In this document: positions 46,525-55,653 of the stretch, piece by piece
How the letters are laid out: every line of letters begins with the position of its first letter
Numbering within the stretch: the stretch's first letter is position 1
Source of the DNA: Acidobacteriota bacterium
Lineage (GTDB): Bacteria; Acidobacteriota; Blastocatellia; Pyrinomonadales; Pyrinomonadaceae
Direction: 5' to 3'
Assembly: GCA_018269075.1 (NCBI GenBank)
Contig: JAFDVJ010000006.1
Coordinates: 47,724 to 111,723, forward strand
Length of the DNA stretch: 64,000 bases
Notes under the pieces: model-generated
Database searches by the model: none
What the model saw: only the letters and a program-made list of their open reading frames with translations
Told to the model about the DNA's origin: nothing
Translations under genes and position numbers: made by a program

Positions 46525-46737
46525 GGAAGTTTGGGAAGAAAACGTACAACAGTCTGTCAGACTGTTGACAGGCGTCAGCCTGTCAAGCGGCGTCGCATCC
46601 TGAGAAACGTTCGACACCGCTGGCGCGGCGTTGGCCGGCTGACAGCCCGCCGTACATTTGAGAGAGTTTGGGAAGTTCGGGAAGTTTGGGGAAAGAAGAA
46701 GCAGAAAAAAATTTCCCATACTTCCAAAACTCCCCAA
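46505..46737. repeat. AAGTTTGGGAAG repeats, palindromes and dispersed 28-mer
   Basis: AAGTTTGGGAAG words flank the gap (46505-46540; 46661-46690), with CTTCCAAAACTCCCC facing them at 46720-46737. Between are the palindromes ACAGTCTGTCAGACTGT and TGACAGGCGTCAGCCTGTCA (46553-46585) and an exact inverted copy (46608-46635) of the 28-mer at 9715-9742. It precedes the GntR regulator, whose promoter must lie here; no clear operator is visible. Confidence 0.8.
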
Positions 46738-46747
46738 CCAAAAAAGT

Positions 46748-47458
46748 ATGAAACAGGTTGAATCGAAATCGACGACAAAGAAATTCATTCCCTCGGAAAC
46801 GGTCGTGATGCGGCTTCGCGAGATGATCCGCGACGGCGAGCTCGGGTCGGGCGACCGGCTCCCGCCGGAACGCGATCTGGCCCGCCAGATGGGCGTTTCG
46901 CGCCCGACGCTGCGGGCCGGCATCCGTTCGCTCGCGGCCGTCGGGCTGCTCGAATCGCGGCGCGGCGCGGGCACTTTCGTCGCCCGGCCCGACGAATCGC
47001 CGACGCTCGACGCGAGCCAGCTGAAAATGCTCGCGAGCCTCCATAACTTTTCGGCCGACGAGATGTTCGAAGCCCGGATCGCGCTCGAAATGGCGATCGC
47101 CGGCTGCGCCGCCGAACGCGCGAGCGGCGAACAGATCGCGCTGCTCGCCGAGGAGATCGCCGGGATGTTCGCCTCGCTCGACCGCCCGGCCCGTTTTCTC
47201 GAACACGATCTCAAGTTTCACCGGACGATCGCGCTCGCCTCGGGCAACCAGATCCTGACGGCGCTGATGAATATGGTCGCGCAGGTCTGGCTCGAAACGC
47301 GCAGCAAAACCGTCGGGCGCGCCCGCGATCTCAAAGAATCGGCGCTGATGCACCAGAAGATCTACCGCGCGATCCGCCAGAAGGACGCCGCGGCCGCGCG
47401 CGAGGCGATGCGCGAGCACCTGCTCGCCACGCAGGCGGCGCAAAGCCAGGAGATTTGA
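46748..47458 (+). CDS. GntR-family transcriptional regulator, FadR subfamily (FCD domain)
   Basis: 236 residues from the ATG at 46748; the open frame upstream is repeat DNA. The winged helix spans residues about 15-80: VVMRLREMIRDGELGSGDRLPPERDLARQMGVSRPTLR, then LLESRRGAGTFV. An FCD ligand-binding domain follows (about 95-225) with FHRTIALASGN and the late His in MHQKIY and EHLLATQ that normally bind metal. FadR-subfamily proteins such as ExuR, UxuR and LldR respond to organic acids or uronates and bind TGGT-N(2-3)-ACCA palindromes. Two such palindromes lie before TonB receptor 2, so it is the probable local pectin regulator (inference). The stop abuts a GATTTCGG repeat. Confidence 0.92.
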   Translation: MKQVESKSTTKKFIPSETVVMRLREMIRDGELGSGDRLPPERDLARQMGVSRPTLRAGIRSLAAVGLLESRRGAGTFVARPDESPTLDASQLKMLASLHNFSADEMFEARIALEMAIAGCAAERASGEQIALLAEEIAGMFASLDRPARFLEHDLKFHRTIALASGNQILTALMNMVAQVWLETRSKTVGRARDLKESALMHQKIYRAIRQKDAAAAREAMREHLLATQAAQSQEI

Positions 47459-47488
47459 TTTCGGATTTCGGATTTCGGATTTCGGATT
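47457..47488. repeat. GATTTCGG tandem words
   Basis: Four GATTTCGG copies fill the 38-base gap between the regulator stop (the TGA starts the run) and the next ATG at 47497. The same words occur at 62003-62043 and, inverted, at 62255-62286. Confidence 0.8.
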
Positions 47489-47496
47489 GTTTTATT

Positions 47497-49653
47497 ATGA
47501 AGAAACTACAGTTTACGCGGCGGGAGTTTATCGGGGCGGCGGCGGGGGCCGGCGTATTGGCGAAAATCGGGGCCGGGCAGAGGAAGAAGGGGGCCGGCGC
47601 GATCGACCGGTTCGCGCTCGTCGCGCGGCATAATCCGGTTTTGCGGAAATTCGAGCCGCTTTCGCCGCTCTCGGTCGGCAACGGCGAGTTCGCCTTCACC
47701 TGCGACGTGACGGGCCTCCAGACTTTTCCCGAGCTTTACGAGAACGCGATGCCGCTCTGCACGATGTCGCAGTGGGGCTGGCATTCGAAGCCGATGCCGG
47801 AAAGCCTGAAAGACAAAGAGTTTCAATGGACCGATTACGACACGTTCGGCCGCCGGGTGCCCTACCAGACCGGACGGACGGGCCAGCAGGAGCTTTACGA
47901 TTACCTGCGCGAAAACCCGCACCGGCTGCATCTCGGGCGGATCGGTCTGAAGCTCGTGAAGGCCGACGGCACGGAAGCCGAACCCGAAGACGTCACCGGG
48001 ATTGAACAAAAGCTCGATCTCTGGACGGGCGTGATCGAGAGCCGGTTTAAGTTCGAGGGCAAAGACGTTCTCGTCAGAACGGCCGCGCATCCGACGCTCG
48101 ACGCGCTCGCCGTCTCGATCGAATCGCCGCTCGTCGGCGAGGGAAAACTGGCCGTGCGCTTCGCTTTTCCCTACGGCTCGCCGTCGATGCAGGCGGCCGA
48201 TTGGGAACAGCCCGACAAACACGAATCGAAGTTCGTCGCCCGGCTCGGAGAGCGCGCGGAAATCGAGCGCACGCTCGACGCCGACAGTTACTTCATGGCC
48301 GTCGAATGGCCGGCCGGAGCGCGCCTCGACCCCGAAAAGCCGCATCATTTCGTTTTGAAATCGTCCGGCGCGGGCAAATACGAGTTCGTCGCCGCGTTTT
48401 CGCCAAACCGGCCGCTCGCGAACCTCCCGAACGCCGCCGCCGCGTTCGCCGCCGCCGCCGATTACCGGCAAAGGTTCTGGGCGCGCGGCGCGGCCGTCGA
48501 GATCTCGGAAACCGCCGACAAGCGCGCGTTCGAGCTCGAACGCCGGATCGTGCTGTCGCAGTACCTGACGGCGATCAACTGCGCGGGCTCGCTGCCGCCG
48601 CAGGAAACGGGACTCACGACGAACAGCTGGTACGGGAAGTTCCATCTCGAAATGCACTGGTGGCACGCCGCGCATTTCGCTCTTTGGAACCGCGTCGAAA
48701 TGCTCGAAAAAAGCCTCGACTACTATAACCGCATCCTGCCGTCGGCCCGCGAGAAGGCGAAGAAACAGGGCTACGAAGGCGTGCGCTGGCCGAAGATGAC
48801 CGACGCTTCGGGCCGCGATTCGCCGTCGCCGATCGGGCCGCTGCTGATCTGGCAGCAGCCGCATCCGATCTTTTACGCCGAGCTCGTCTATCTCAACCGG
48901 CCGACGCGCGCGACGCTCCTGAAATTCAAACAGATCGTCGAGGAAACGGCCGCGTTCATGGCGTCCTTCGCGCATCTCGACGAGCGGACGAACCGCTTCG
49001 TGCTCGGGCCGCCGGTCATCCCGGCGCAGGAAAACCACCCGGCGCGCGAGACCTGGAACCCGACCTTCGAGCTCGAATACTGGCGCTGGGCGCTCGACAA
49101 GGCGAACGCTTGGCGCGCGCGTCTGAAGCTCAAACGCAACGCGCAATGGGACGACGTCGTCGCGCGTCTCGCGCCGCTCCCCGTCAAAGACGGCGTCTAT
49201 CTCGCGCACGAAAACTGCCCGCAGACCTTTACCGAGCGGAATTCGGATCACCCGTCGATGCTCGCCGCCTACGGCGTCCTGCCGGGCGAAAAGGTCGACC
49301 GCGAGACGATGCGGCGGACGCTTCAAAAGGTGATGAAGGAATGGAAATGGGACGACACGTGGGGCTGGGACTACCCGATGACGGCGATGACCGCCGCGCG
49401 TTTGGGCGAACCGGCGACCGCGATCGACGCGCTGCTGCTCGACACGCCGAAAAATCATTACGCGGCCAACGGCCACAACTACCAGCGGCCGAACCTGCCG
49501 CTCTATCTGCCCGGCAACGGCGGGCTGCTCTACGCGATCGCGCTGATGGCCGCCGGCTGGAAGGACGCGCCGAACGGAAACGCGCCCGGTTTTCCGAAGG
49601 ACTGGAAGGTCCGCGCGGAAGGCTTCGACGCCGCGATCTTTAACCGATTATGA
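47497..49653 (+). CDS. Six-hairpin (alpha/alpha)6 glycosidase, GH65/GH95-like, Tat exported
   Basis: 718 residues from the ATG at 47497; sequence upstream in frame is repeat. The leader FTRREFIGAAAGAGVLA is twin-arginine type. An N-terminal beta-sandwich (PLSVGNGEFAFTCDVTG, about 50-300) is followed by an alpha-helical barrel with LTTNSWYGKFHLEMHWWHAAHFALWNR and GWDYPMTAMTAARLG, and ends with helices. The layout resembles GH65/GH95 enzymes, but I cannot place it in a family with confidence or name the catalytic pair. It is coupled (ATGA) to the heparinase-like gene. In this locus it might act on fucose, galactose or uronic acid side chains (speculative). Confidence 0.65.
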   Translation: MKKLQFTRREFIGAAAGAGVLAKIGAGQRKKGAGAIDRFALVARHNPVLRKFEPLSPLSVGNGEFAFTCDVTGLQTFPELYENAMPLCTMSQWGWHSKPMPESLKDKEFQWTDYDTFGRRVPYQTGRTGQQELYDYLRENPHRLHLGRIGLKLVKADGTEAEPEDVTGIEQKLDLWTGVIESRFKFEGKDVLVRTAAHPTLDALAVSIESPLVGEGKLAVRFAFPYGSPSMQAADWEQPDKHESKFVARLGERAEIERTLDADSYFMAVEWPAGARLDPEKPHHFVLKSSGAGKYEFVAAFSPNRPLANLPNAAAAFAAAADYRQRFWARGAAVEISETADKRAFELERRIVLSQYLTAINCAGSLPPQETGLTTNSWYGKFHLEMHWWHAAHFALWNRVEMLEKSLDYYNRILPSAREKAKKQGYEGVRWPKMTDASGRDSPSPIGPLLIWQQPHPIFYAELVYLNRPTRATLLKFKQIVEETAAFMASFAHLDERTNRFVLGPPVIPAQENHPARETWNPTFELEYWRWALDKANAWRARLKLKRNAQWDDVVARLAPLPVKDGVYLAHENCPQTFTERNSDHPSMLAAYGVLPGEKVDRETMRRTLQKVMKEWKWDDTWGWDYPMTAMTAARLGEPATAIDALLLDTPKNHYAANGHNYQRPNLPLYLPGNGGLLYAIALMAAGWKDAPNGNAPGFPKDWKVRAEGFDAAIFNRL

Positions 49654-51581
49654 AACTTATTGCCTGCTGCTGTCTTTTGATGATCTCGCTGGCCGCGGCC
49701 GCTTTCGGGCAGCTCGTCGAGCGCAACATCTTCGCGACGCGTTTCCGGGCCGAGGACGTCAAACGCGCGCTCGTCGCCCGCGACCGATGGCGGCCGTTTC
49801 CGCGCACGCCGGCCGAGTGGCGCGAGCGCGTGCCGGCCGACACGCTCGCCGAAATCGTCCGGCGCGGCGAAAGCCTGCTCAAAGAGGAAGTTCCGCCGCT
49901 TCCGGCGACGCTCTTTCTCGAATACGTGCGCACCGGCAACCGCTCGAACTACGAGAAAAACTCGTTCGCGCGCCGCAACCGGCTGATCGATCTCGTGCTC
50001 GCCGAAGCGATCGAGGACAAGGGCCGTTTTACCGACCGGATCGCCGATTACGTCTGGGCGATCTGCGAGGAGACCTACTGGGGCATCCCGGCGCACGTCG
50101 GCGTCCAGAAGGCCGGCAGCGGTCTGCCCGACGCGGCCGACCCGACCGTCGATCTGTTCGGCGCGGAAACCGTCGCGACGCTCGCGCTGACCGATTATTT
50201 CACGGGCGCGAAGCTCGACCGGATCTCGCCTCTTCTGCGGCGGCGGATCTACGACGACGCCGTCCGGAAGATCTTCGAGCCCGTCAAACAGACGGCGCGC
50301 TACAACTGGCTCGACCCGAAAAAACGCGTCAACAACTGGAATCCGTGGATCCTCTCGAACCTGATGGAGGCCGAGCTCCTGCTCGAACCGGACGAAGCGA
50401 AGCGCGCCGAGAGCCTCTATCGCTACATGAAGCTGCTCGATCTTTACCTCAACGGGCTCGGCGCGGACGGCGGCTGCGACGAGGGGCCGAGCTACTGGTT
50501 CGCGGCCGGCGGCAGCGTCTTCGACGCGCTCGAAACGCTCCAGAGCGCGACCGCCGGCCGGATCGCGATCTTCGACGAGCCGCTCGTCGGCAAAATGGCC
50601 TCCTACATCTACAAAATGCACATCGCCGACAATTACTTCGTCAACTTCGCCGACGCCGACCCGCGTTTTACGGGCGACGGGCTGATGCTCTACCGCTTCG
50701 GCAAAGACATCGGAGACGAAACGCTCGCCGAGTTCGGCCGTTATCTCTTCGAACGCAACGGCCGCGTCACCGGCGAGGGCTTTCAGAAACCGCGCCGGAT
50801 CAACAACATTCTGACCCTTAAAGACCTGCCCGCCGGTAAATCGAACTACCGGCCTGCGAGCGAGGCCTATTTTCCCGACATCGAAGTGCTCACGGCGCGC
50901 ACCGATCAGGGGCTTTTTCTCGCGACGCACGCCGGCAACAACGGCGAGAGCCATAATCACAACGACGTCGGCGATTTCATCGTCTACTCGAACGGCGAGC
51001 CCGTCGTCATCGACGTCGGACGCGGAACCTACACGGCGAAGACCTTCTCGTCGAAGCGCTACGAGCTCTGGTTCACGCAGTCGAACTATCACAACCTGCC
51101 GCTCGTCAACGATCTCGCGCAGGGCGCGGGCAGCGGCTTCAAGGCGGCGCGGGTCAAAGAATCTTCCGACGCGCGGCGGACGTCGCTCGCGATGGACCTC
51201 GCCGGCGCTTATCCGAAAGAAGCCGGCATCGTTTTCTGGAACCGATCGGTAACGCTCGACCGCGCCGCCGAACGCGTCGCCATCGCCGACGATTACGAGC
51301 TCGGCGCAAAACCGAAATCGCTCCGCCAGGTCTTTATGACCGTCTGCGACGTCGATCTGTCGGAAGCCGGAAAAATAAAACTGACGACCGCCGGCGGACA
51401 AAAGCTGACGCTCGAATACGGCGCGGGCTGGACGGCGGCGATCGAGCTGCCCTCGACCGAAGGACCCGATTACGGCAGCATCAAATCGAAATGGAACGAC
51501 CGGCCCGTCCGGCGGATAGTTCTGACGGCCGTCGATCCGCAAGCGAAGGGCAATCTGCGCTACACGATCGGCCGACAATAA
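49650..51581 (+). CDS. Heparinase II/III-like protein (putative polysaccharide lyase or hydrolase)
   Basis: 643 residues with a signal peptide (1-21, AAAAFGQ). Residues about 60-380 form an (alpha/alpha) toroid (NNWNPWILSNLMEAELLL, GGCDEGPSYWFAAGGSVFDALE). Residues about 400-643 form the heparinase II/III beta-sandwich, with GNNGESHNHNDVGDFIVYSNGEPVVIDVGRGTY, where the His residues normally bind metal. Relatives degrade uronate-containing polysaccharides by elimination (PL12, PL15, PL17, PL21). The Tyr/His dyad cannot be assigned by eye. Placed between a six-hairpin enzyme and PL11, it probably works on RG-I or a glucuronate-bearing side chain. The ATG overlaps the previous TGA. Confidence 0.82.
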   Translation: MKLIACCCLLMISLAAAAFGQLVERNIFATRFRAEDVKRALVARDRWRPFPRTPAEWRERVPADTLAEIVRRGESLLKEEVPPLPATLFLEYVRTGNRSNYEKNSFARRNRLIDLVLAEAIEDKGRFTDRIADYVWAICEETYWGIPAHVGVQKAGSGLPDAADPTVDLFGAETVATLALTDYFTGAKLDRISPLLRRRIYDDAVRKIFEPVKQTARYNWLDPKKRVNNWNPWILSNLMEAELLLEPDEAKRAESLYRYMKLLDLYLNGLGADGGCDEGPSYWFAAGGSVFDALETLQSATAGRIAIFDEPLVGKMASYIYKMHIADNYFVNFADADPRFTGDGLMLYRFGKDIGDETLAEFGRYLFERNGRVTGEGFQKPRRINNILTLKDLPAGKSNYRPASEAYFPDIEVLTARTDQGLFLATHAGNNGESHNHNDVGDFIVYSNGEPVVIDVGRGTYTAKTFSSKRYELWFTQSNYHNLPLVNDLAQGAGSGFKAARVKESSDARRTSLAMDLAGAYPKEAGIVFWNRSVTLDRAAERVAIADDYELGAKPKSLRQVFMTVCDVDLSEAGKIKLTTAGGQKLTLEYGAGWTAAIELPSTEGPDYGSIKSKWNDRPVRRIVLTAVDPQAKGNLRYTIGRQ

Positions 51582-51587
51582 AAACAC

Positions 51588-53534
51588 ATGAAATCAAGCA
51601 TTATCCTGTTCATCATCCTGACGGTCCTGACGATCGACGGCGCGGCGCAGAAAATACCGGCGCGGCGGATGGAGCGGCTCGGGCGCGGCGTCGTCGCCGT
51701 TCGTTTCGAACCGGCGAAGGTCTTCGTCTCGTGGCGGCTGCTCGGGACCGATTTCGACAAGATCGCCTTCAACGTCTACCGCGAGACCGACGGGCAAATA
51801 GTCAAACTCAACGACAAGCCGCTCGCCGACGTCACTTTCTTCGTCGACGAAAAAGCCGATCTCAAAAAGGCGAACGCCTATTTCGTACGCGCCGCCGCCG
51901 GCCGGAAGGAAACCGAAACGAGCGCGAAGTTCACGCTCGCGGCCGACGCGCCGGTGCGGCAATACTTAAGCGTTCCCCTTCAGACGCCGGCCGGCTACGC
52001 GCCGAACGACGCGTCGGTCGGCGATCTCGACGGTGACGGCGAATATGAGATCGTCGTCCATCAGTCCGGGCGCGGCCGCGACAATTCGCAGGCCGGTCTG
52101 ACGACCGAGCCCGTGCTTCAGGCCTACAAGCTCGACGGCCGGCTTTTATGGACGATAAACCTCGGCAAAAACATCCGCGAGGGCGCGCATTACACGCAGT
52201 TCATCGTCTACGATCTCGACGGCGACGGCCGCGCGGAGGTCGCCTGCAAGACGGCCGACGGCACTACGGACGGAGCGGGCAAAACGATCGGCGACGCCAA
52301 AGCCGACTGGCGCGCGCCCGAAGGGACGTTCGTCGAGGTCGACAACCCGGACGGCACCGAACGCAAGCTGAACATTTCCGGCAAAATTCTTTCCGGCCCC
52401 GAGTTTCTGACGGTCTTCGACGGCCTGACCGGCGCGGCGCTCGACACGGCGCCCTACGACCCGCCGCGTCATCCGGCGAAACAGGACCCGACCGGCAGCG
52501 AGCTCAACGCCGTCTGGGGCGACGGCTACGGCAACCGCGCCGACCGGTTCCTCGCGGCCGCCGCCTATCTCGACGGCGTGCATCCGAGCCTCATAATGTC
52601 GCGCGGCTACTACACGCGCACGGTCGTCGCGGCGTGGGATTTCCGCGATCAGAAGCTCGCCAAGCGCTGGGTCTTCGACAGCGATTCTTCGGAAGAAAAC
52701 AGGAAGTTTCGCGGTCAGGGCAATCACAATCTGAGCGTCGGCGACGTCGACGGGGACGGCCGCGACGAGATTATCTTCGGCGCGATGGCGCTCGACGACG
52801 ACGGGCGCGGGATGTATTCGACCGGCTTCGGCCACGGCGACGCGCTTCATCTTTCGGACCTCGATCCGGCGCGGCCCGGTCTCGAAGTCTTCGACATACA
52901 GGAGCGCTTCGACGACGCCGGAATGAGCTTTCGCGACGCGCGGACCGGCGAGGTGATCTGGAAAAAACCGTCGATCAAGGCGGGCGACGACGGCGAAGGA
53001 CCGGGCCGCGGGCTTTCGCTCGACATCGATCCGCGTTATAAAGGATTCGAGTCGTGGGCGTTCGGCGCCGGGATGACGGGGCTGTACGACGTCAAGGGCA
53101 GCAAGATCTCGGACAAGATGCCGCGCTCGTGCAACTTCGGCGTCTTCTGGGACGGCGATCTTTTAAGCGAGCTGCTCGACCGCAACACGATCTCGAAATG
53201 GAACTGGGAAAAGGAGACGACCGAGGTTGTTTTCACGGCCGACGGCGCGCTGTCGAACAACGGCACGAAGGCGACGCCGGCTTTGAGCGCCGACATCCTC
53301 GGCGACTGGCGCGAGGAAGTGGTCCTGCGCTCGGCCGACAACAAGGAGCTGCGGATCTACACGACCGTGATCCCGACGAAGCATCGCTTCTACACGTTCA
53401 TGCACGATCCCGAATACCGGCTCTCGATCGCGTGGCAGAACGTCGCCTACAACCAGCCGCCGCATACGTCGTTCTTTATCGGCGAAGGCATGAGCAAACC
53501 GCCGCGCCCGAACATTACGACCGGAGGAAAGTGA
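51588..53534 (+). CDS. PL11 rhamnogalacturonan endolyase
   Basis: 648 residues, signal peptide 1-20 (DGAAQ). An eight-bladed propeller is evident from repeated calcium-binding blades: VGDLDGDGEYEIV, VYDLDGDGRAEVACKTADGT, VGDVDGDGRDEIIFGAM and SADILGDWREEVVLR. An Ig-like domain precedes it (RGVVAVRFEPAKVFVSWRLLGTDF). These are diagnostic of PL11 (YesW/YesX). The enzyme cleaves the RG-I backbone between rhamnose and galacturonate by elimination, producing the unsaturated ends that GH105 removes. It is central to the interpretation of the locus. Its TGA (53532-53534) overlaps the GTG of the GH97 gene. Confidence 0.96.
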   Translation: MKSSIILFIILTVLTIDGAAQKIPARRMERLGRGVVAVRFEPAKVFVSWRLLGTDFDKIAFNVYRETDGQIVKLNDKPLADVTFFVDEKADLKKANAYFVRAAAGRKETETSAKFTLAADAPVRQYLSVPLQTPAGYAPNDASVGDLDGDGEYEIVVHQSGRGRDNSQAGLTTEPVLQAYKLDGRLLWTINLGKNIREGAHYTQFIVYDLDGDGRAEVACKTADGTTDGAGKTIGDAKADWRAPEGTFVEVDNPDGTERKLNISGKILSGPEFLTVFDGLTGAALDTAPYDPPRHPAKQDPTGSELNAVWGDGYGNRADRFLAAAAYLDGVHPSLIMSRGYYTRTVVAAWDFRDQKLAKRWVFDSDSSEENRKFRGQGNHNLSVGDVDGDGRDEIIFGAMALDDDGRGMYSTGFGHGDALHLSDLDPARPGLEVFDIQERFDDAGMSFRDARTGEVIWKKPSIKAGDDGEGPGRGLSLDIDPRYKGFESWAFGAGMTGLYDVKGSKISDKMPRSCNFGVFWDGDLLSELLDRNTISKWNWEKETTEVVFTADGALSNNGTKATPALSADILGDWREEVVLRSADNKELRIYTTVIPTKHRFYTFMHDPEYRLSIAWQNVAYNQPPHTSFFIGEGMSKPPRPNITTGGK

Positions 53535-53603
53535 AAAAGTTGAAAAGTGAAAAAGTGAAAAAGTTGAAAAGTGAAAAAGTGAAAAAGTTGAAAAGTGAAA
53601 AAG
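53528..53603. repeat. AAGTGAAAAAGTTGAAAAGTG direct repeats
   Basis: About three 24-base units of GTGAAAAAGTTGAAAAGTGA begin inside the PL11 stop and run to the GH97 signal peptide. They are related to the GTGGAAAAG words at 36578. Here no inverted arm follows; instead the repeat is in frame with GH97. Confidence 0.87.
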
Positions 53604-55567
53604 TCGGCGTTTTCGGACCGAAGCTCGTTTGCGGTCTTTTTCCGGCCCTTCTTTTCGTCGCGTTTTTTGCGGGCGCGTCCTTTGCGCAAAATCTATCGGT
53701 TTCGAGCCCAAATAAGCGGCTGCGGGTCGAGTTTGCCTTGAACGCCGACGGCGCGCCGCGTTATTCGGTGACGCTCGACGGGAAAGCCGTGCTGCTCGAA
53801 TCGATGCTCGGGCTCGTCCGCGAGGACGCCGATTTCTCGGCCGGGCTGAAGCTCGTCGCGGCGTCGAAACCGGAAGCCGTGCGCGACCGCTACGAGCTTT
53901 TGACGATCAAGCGAAGACTTAACGACTACCGCGCGACGCGCGTCGTTTACCAACTTCGAAACGCGGCCGGAAAAAATATCGAGATCGTCTTTCAGGTCTC
54001 TGACGACGGCGTCGCGTTTCGTTATCGTTTTCCCGAAACCGACGCGAAAACCTACCGCATCAAAGAGGAAAAGACGAGCTACCGCTTCCCTTCCGACGCG
54101 AAGGCGTGGCTTCAGCCGATGGCGAAGGCGCGGACCGGCTGGAAGGAATCGCAGCCGTCCTACGAGGAATATTACGAGCAGGAAATCCCGGTCGGCACGC
54201 CCTCGACTTTAGGCGCGGGCTGGATCTACCCGGCGCTTTTCCGCTCGAACGAGATTTGGGCGCTCGTCAGCGAGAGCGGTTTCGCGCGCAATTACTGCGG
54301 CACGCGGCTCGGCCACGATTCGACGGGCGGCGAATACCGCGTCGCGTTTCCCGATCCATTGGAAACCCGTTCTTCCGCCGAGCCGGTCAATCCCGAATCG
54401 ACGCTGCCGTGGGCGACGCCGTGGCGCATCGTCGCCGTCGGAACTCTCGCGACGATCGCCGAATCGACGCTCGGCACGGACGTCGCGCCGGCGGCGGTCG
54501 CGAAGGCCGACGCGCTCGCGCCCGGCAAGGCCTCGTGGAGCTGGGTGCTGATGGGCGACAACGAGACGAAATACGATACGCAGAAGCGCTTTATCGATTA
54601 CGCCGCCGCGATGAACTGGCAGTACTGCCTGATCGACGCGCTCTGGGACACGCAGATCGGCTATGAAAAGATCAAGGAGCTGACCGATTACGCGCGCACG
54701 AAAAAGGTCAAAATAATCCTCTGGTACAACTCGGCGGGCGATTGGAACTCGACGCCGCAGACGCCGCGCGGGCGGCTTTTGACGCACGCGGACCGGATGA
54801 AGGAGTTCGCGCGGCTCAAGGAGATCGGCATCAGCGGCCTCAAGATCGATTTCTTCGGCGGCGACGGCCAGTCGTTTATGAATTATTACATCGATCTCAT
54901 CGAAGACGCCGCGCGCTTCGGCTTCGTCGTCAATTTTCACGGCGCGACGCTCCCGCGCGGGCTCGAACGGACTTATCCGAACCTGATGACGATGGAGGCG
55001 ATCCGCGGCTTCGAGTTCGTCACTTTCGAGCAAAGGAACGCCGACAACGAGCCGACGCACTCCGCGATGCTGCCCTTTACGCGCAACGCGTTCGACCCGA
55101 TGGATTTCACGCCGGTCGCTTTGGAACGCGTCAACTCGCGCATAACACGGCGCACGACGAGCGGTTTCGAACTCGCCCTGAGCGTACTTTTCACGTCCGG
55201 CGTCACGCATTACGCCGAAACGCCCGAAGGGATGGCGAAAGCGCCCGATTACGTGCGAGAATTTATGAAACGGGTCCCGCGCGTCTGGGACGACGTCAAG
55301 TTTATCGACGGCTATCCGGGCAGATTCGTCGTCCTTGCGCGCCGGGCGGGCAAACAATGGTTCATCGCCGGCATCAACGGCGGCGACGCGGAAAAAACGA
55401 TCACGATCGACCCGCGCAGATTCGCCGGCGCCGGGGCTTTCGAGCTGATCGAAGACGGCGCGGGCGGCAATCTTTCGTTCGCGAACCGGACGATCAGGGC
55501 CGATCGGCCGTTCACCGTCACGCTCCGGCCGCGCGGCGGCTTTGTCGCGACGGGCGGCAAACCGTAG
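53531..55567 (+). CDS. GH97 retaining alpha-galactosidase-like enzyme
   Basis: 678 residues if started at the GTG at 53531, which has GGAGG just upstream and overlaps the PL11 stop. Residues 1-24 are three repeats of KKLKSEKV encoded by low-complexity DNA and extend the n-region of a signal peptide (LLFVAFFAGASFAQ). The GH97 body follows: SVSSPNKRLRVEF, FRYRFP, WSWVLMGDNETKYDTQKRFIDYAAAMNWQYCLIDALWD, GLKIDFFGGDGQ (Asp440, the nucleophile position of retaining members) and TMEAIRG (Glu489). The Asp suggests a retaining alpha-galactosidase type rather than the inverting alpha-glucosidase type. A C-terminal beta domain completes it. Confidence 0.92.
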   Translation: MKKLKSEKVKKLKSEKVKKLKSEKVGVFGPKLVCGLFPALLFVAFFAGASFAQNLSVSSPNKRLRVEFALNADGAPRYSVTLDGKAVLLESMLGLVREDADFSAGLKLVAASKPEAVRDRYELLTIKRRLNDYRATRVVYQLRNAAGKNIEIVFQVSDDGVAFRYRFPETDAKTYRIKEEKTSYRFPSDAKAWLQPMAKARTGWKESQPSYEEYYEQEIPVGTPSTLGAGWIYPALFRSNEIWALVSESGFARNYCGTRLGHDSTGGEYRVAFPDPLETRSSAEPVNPESTLPWATPWRIVAVGTLATIAESTLGTDVAPAAVAKADALAPGKASWSWVLMGDNETKYDTQKRFIDYAAAMNWQYCLIDALWDTQIGYEKIKELTDYARTKKVKIILWYNSAGDWNSTPQTPRGRLLTHADRMKEFARLKEIGISGLKIDFFGGDGQSFMNYYIDLIEDAARFGFVVNFHGATLPRGLERTYPNLMTMEAIRGFEFVTFEQRNADNEPTHSAMLPFTRNAFDPMDFTPVALERVNSRITRRTTSGFELALSVLFTSGVTHYAETPEGMAKAPDYVREFMKRVPRVWDDVKFIDGYPGRFVVLARRAGKQWFIAGINGGDAEKTITIDPRRFAGAGAFELIEDGAGGNLSFANRTIRADRPFTVTLRPRGGFVATGGKP

Positions 55568-55653
55568 GGCCGCCGGCCGGAATTCCGTAAAAAGCGGCGA
55601 ACCGGAAAAATGCCGTCGCCGCCGTGATTGATTTACTTTTCGATTCGAAGACT

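Noticed and set aside
46553..46585. Operators ACAGTCTGTCAGACTGT and TGACAGGCGTCAGCCTGTCA for the GntR gene
   Set aside because: They look like part of the repeat cluster and do not match the TGGT-ACCA pattern expected for FadR-type proteins.
53054..53530. Upstream start for GH97 inside PL11
   Set aside because: It overlaps PL11 out of frame; the GTG at 53531 has GGAGG before it and leads directly to the signal peptide.
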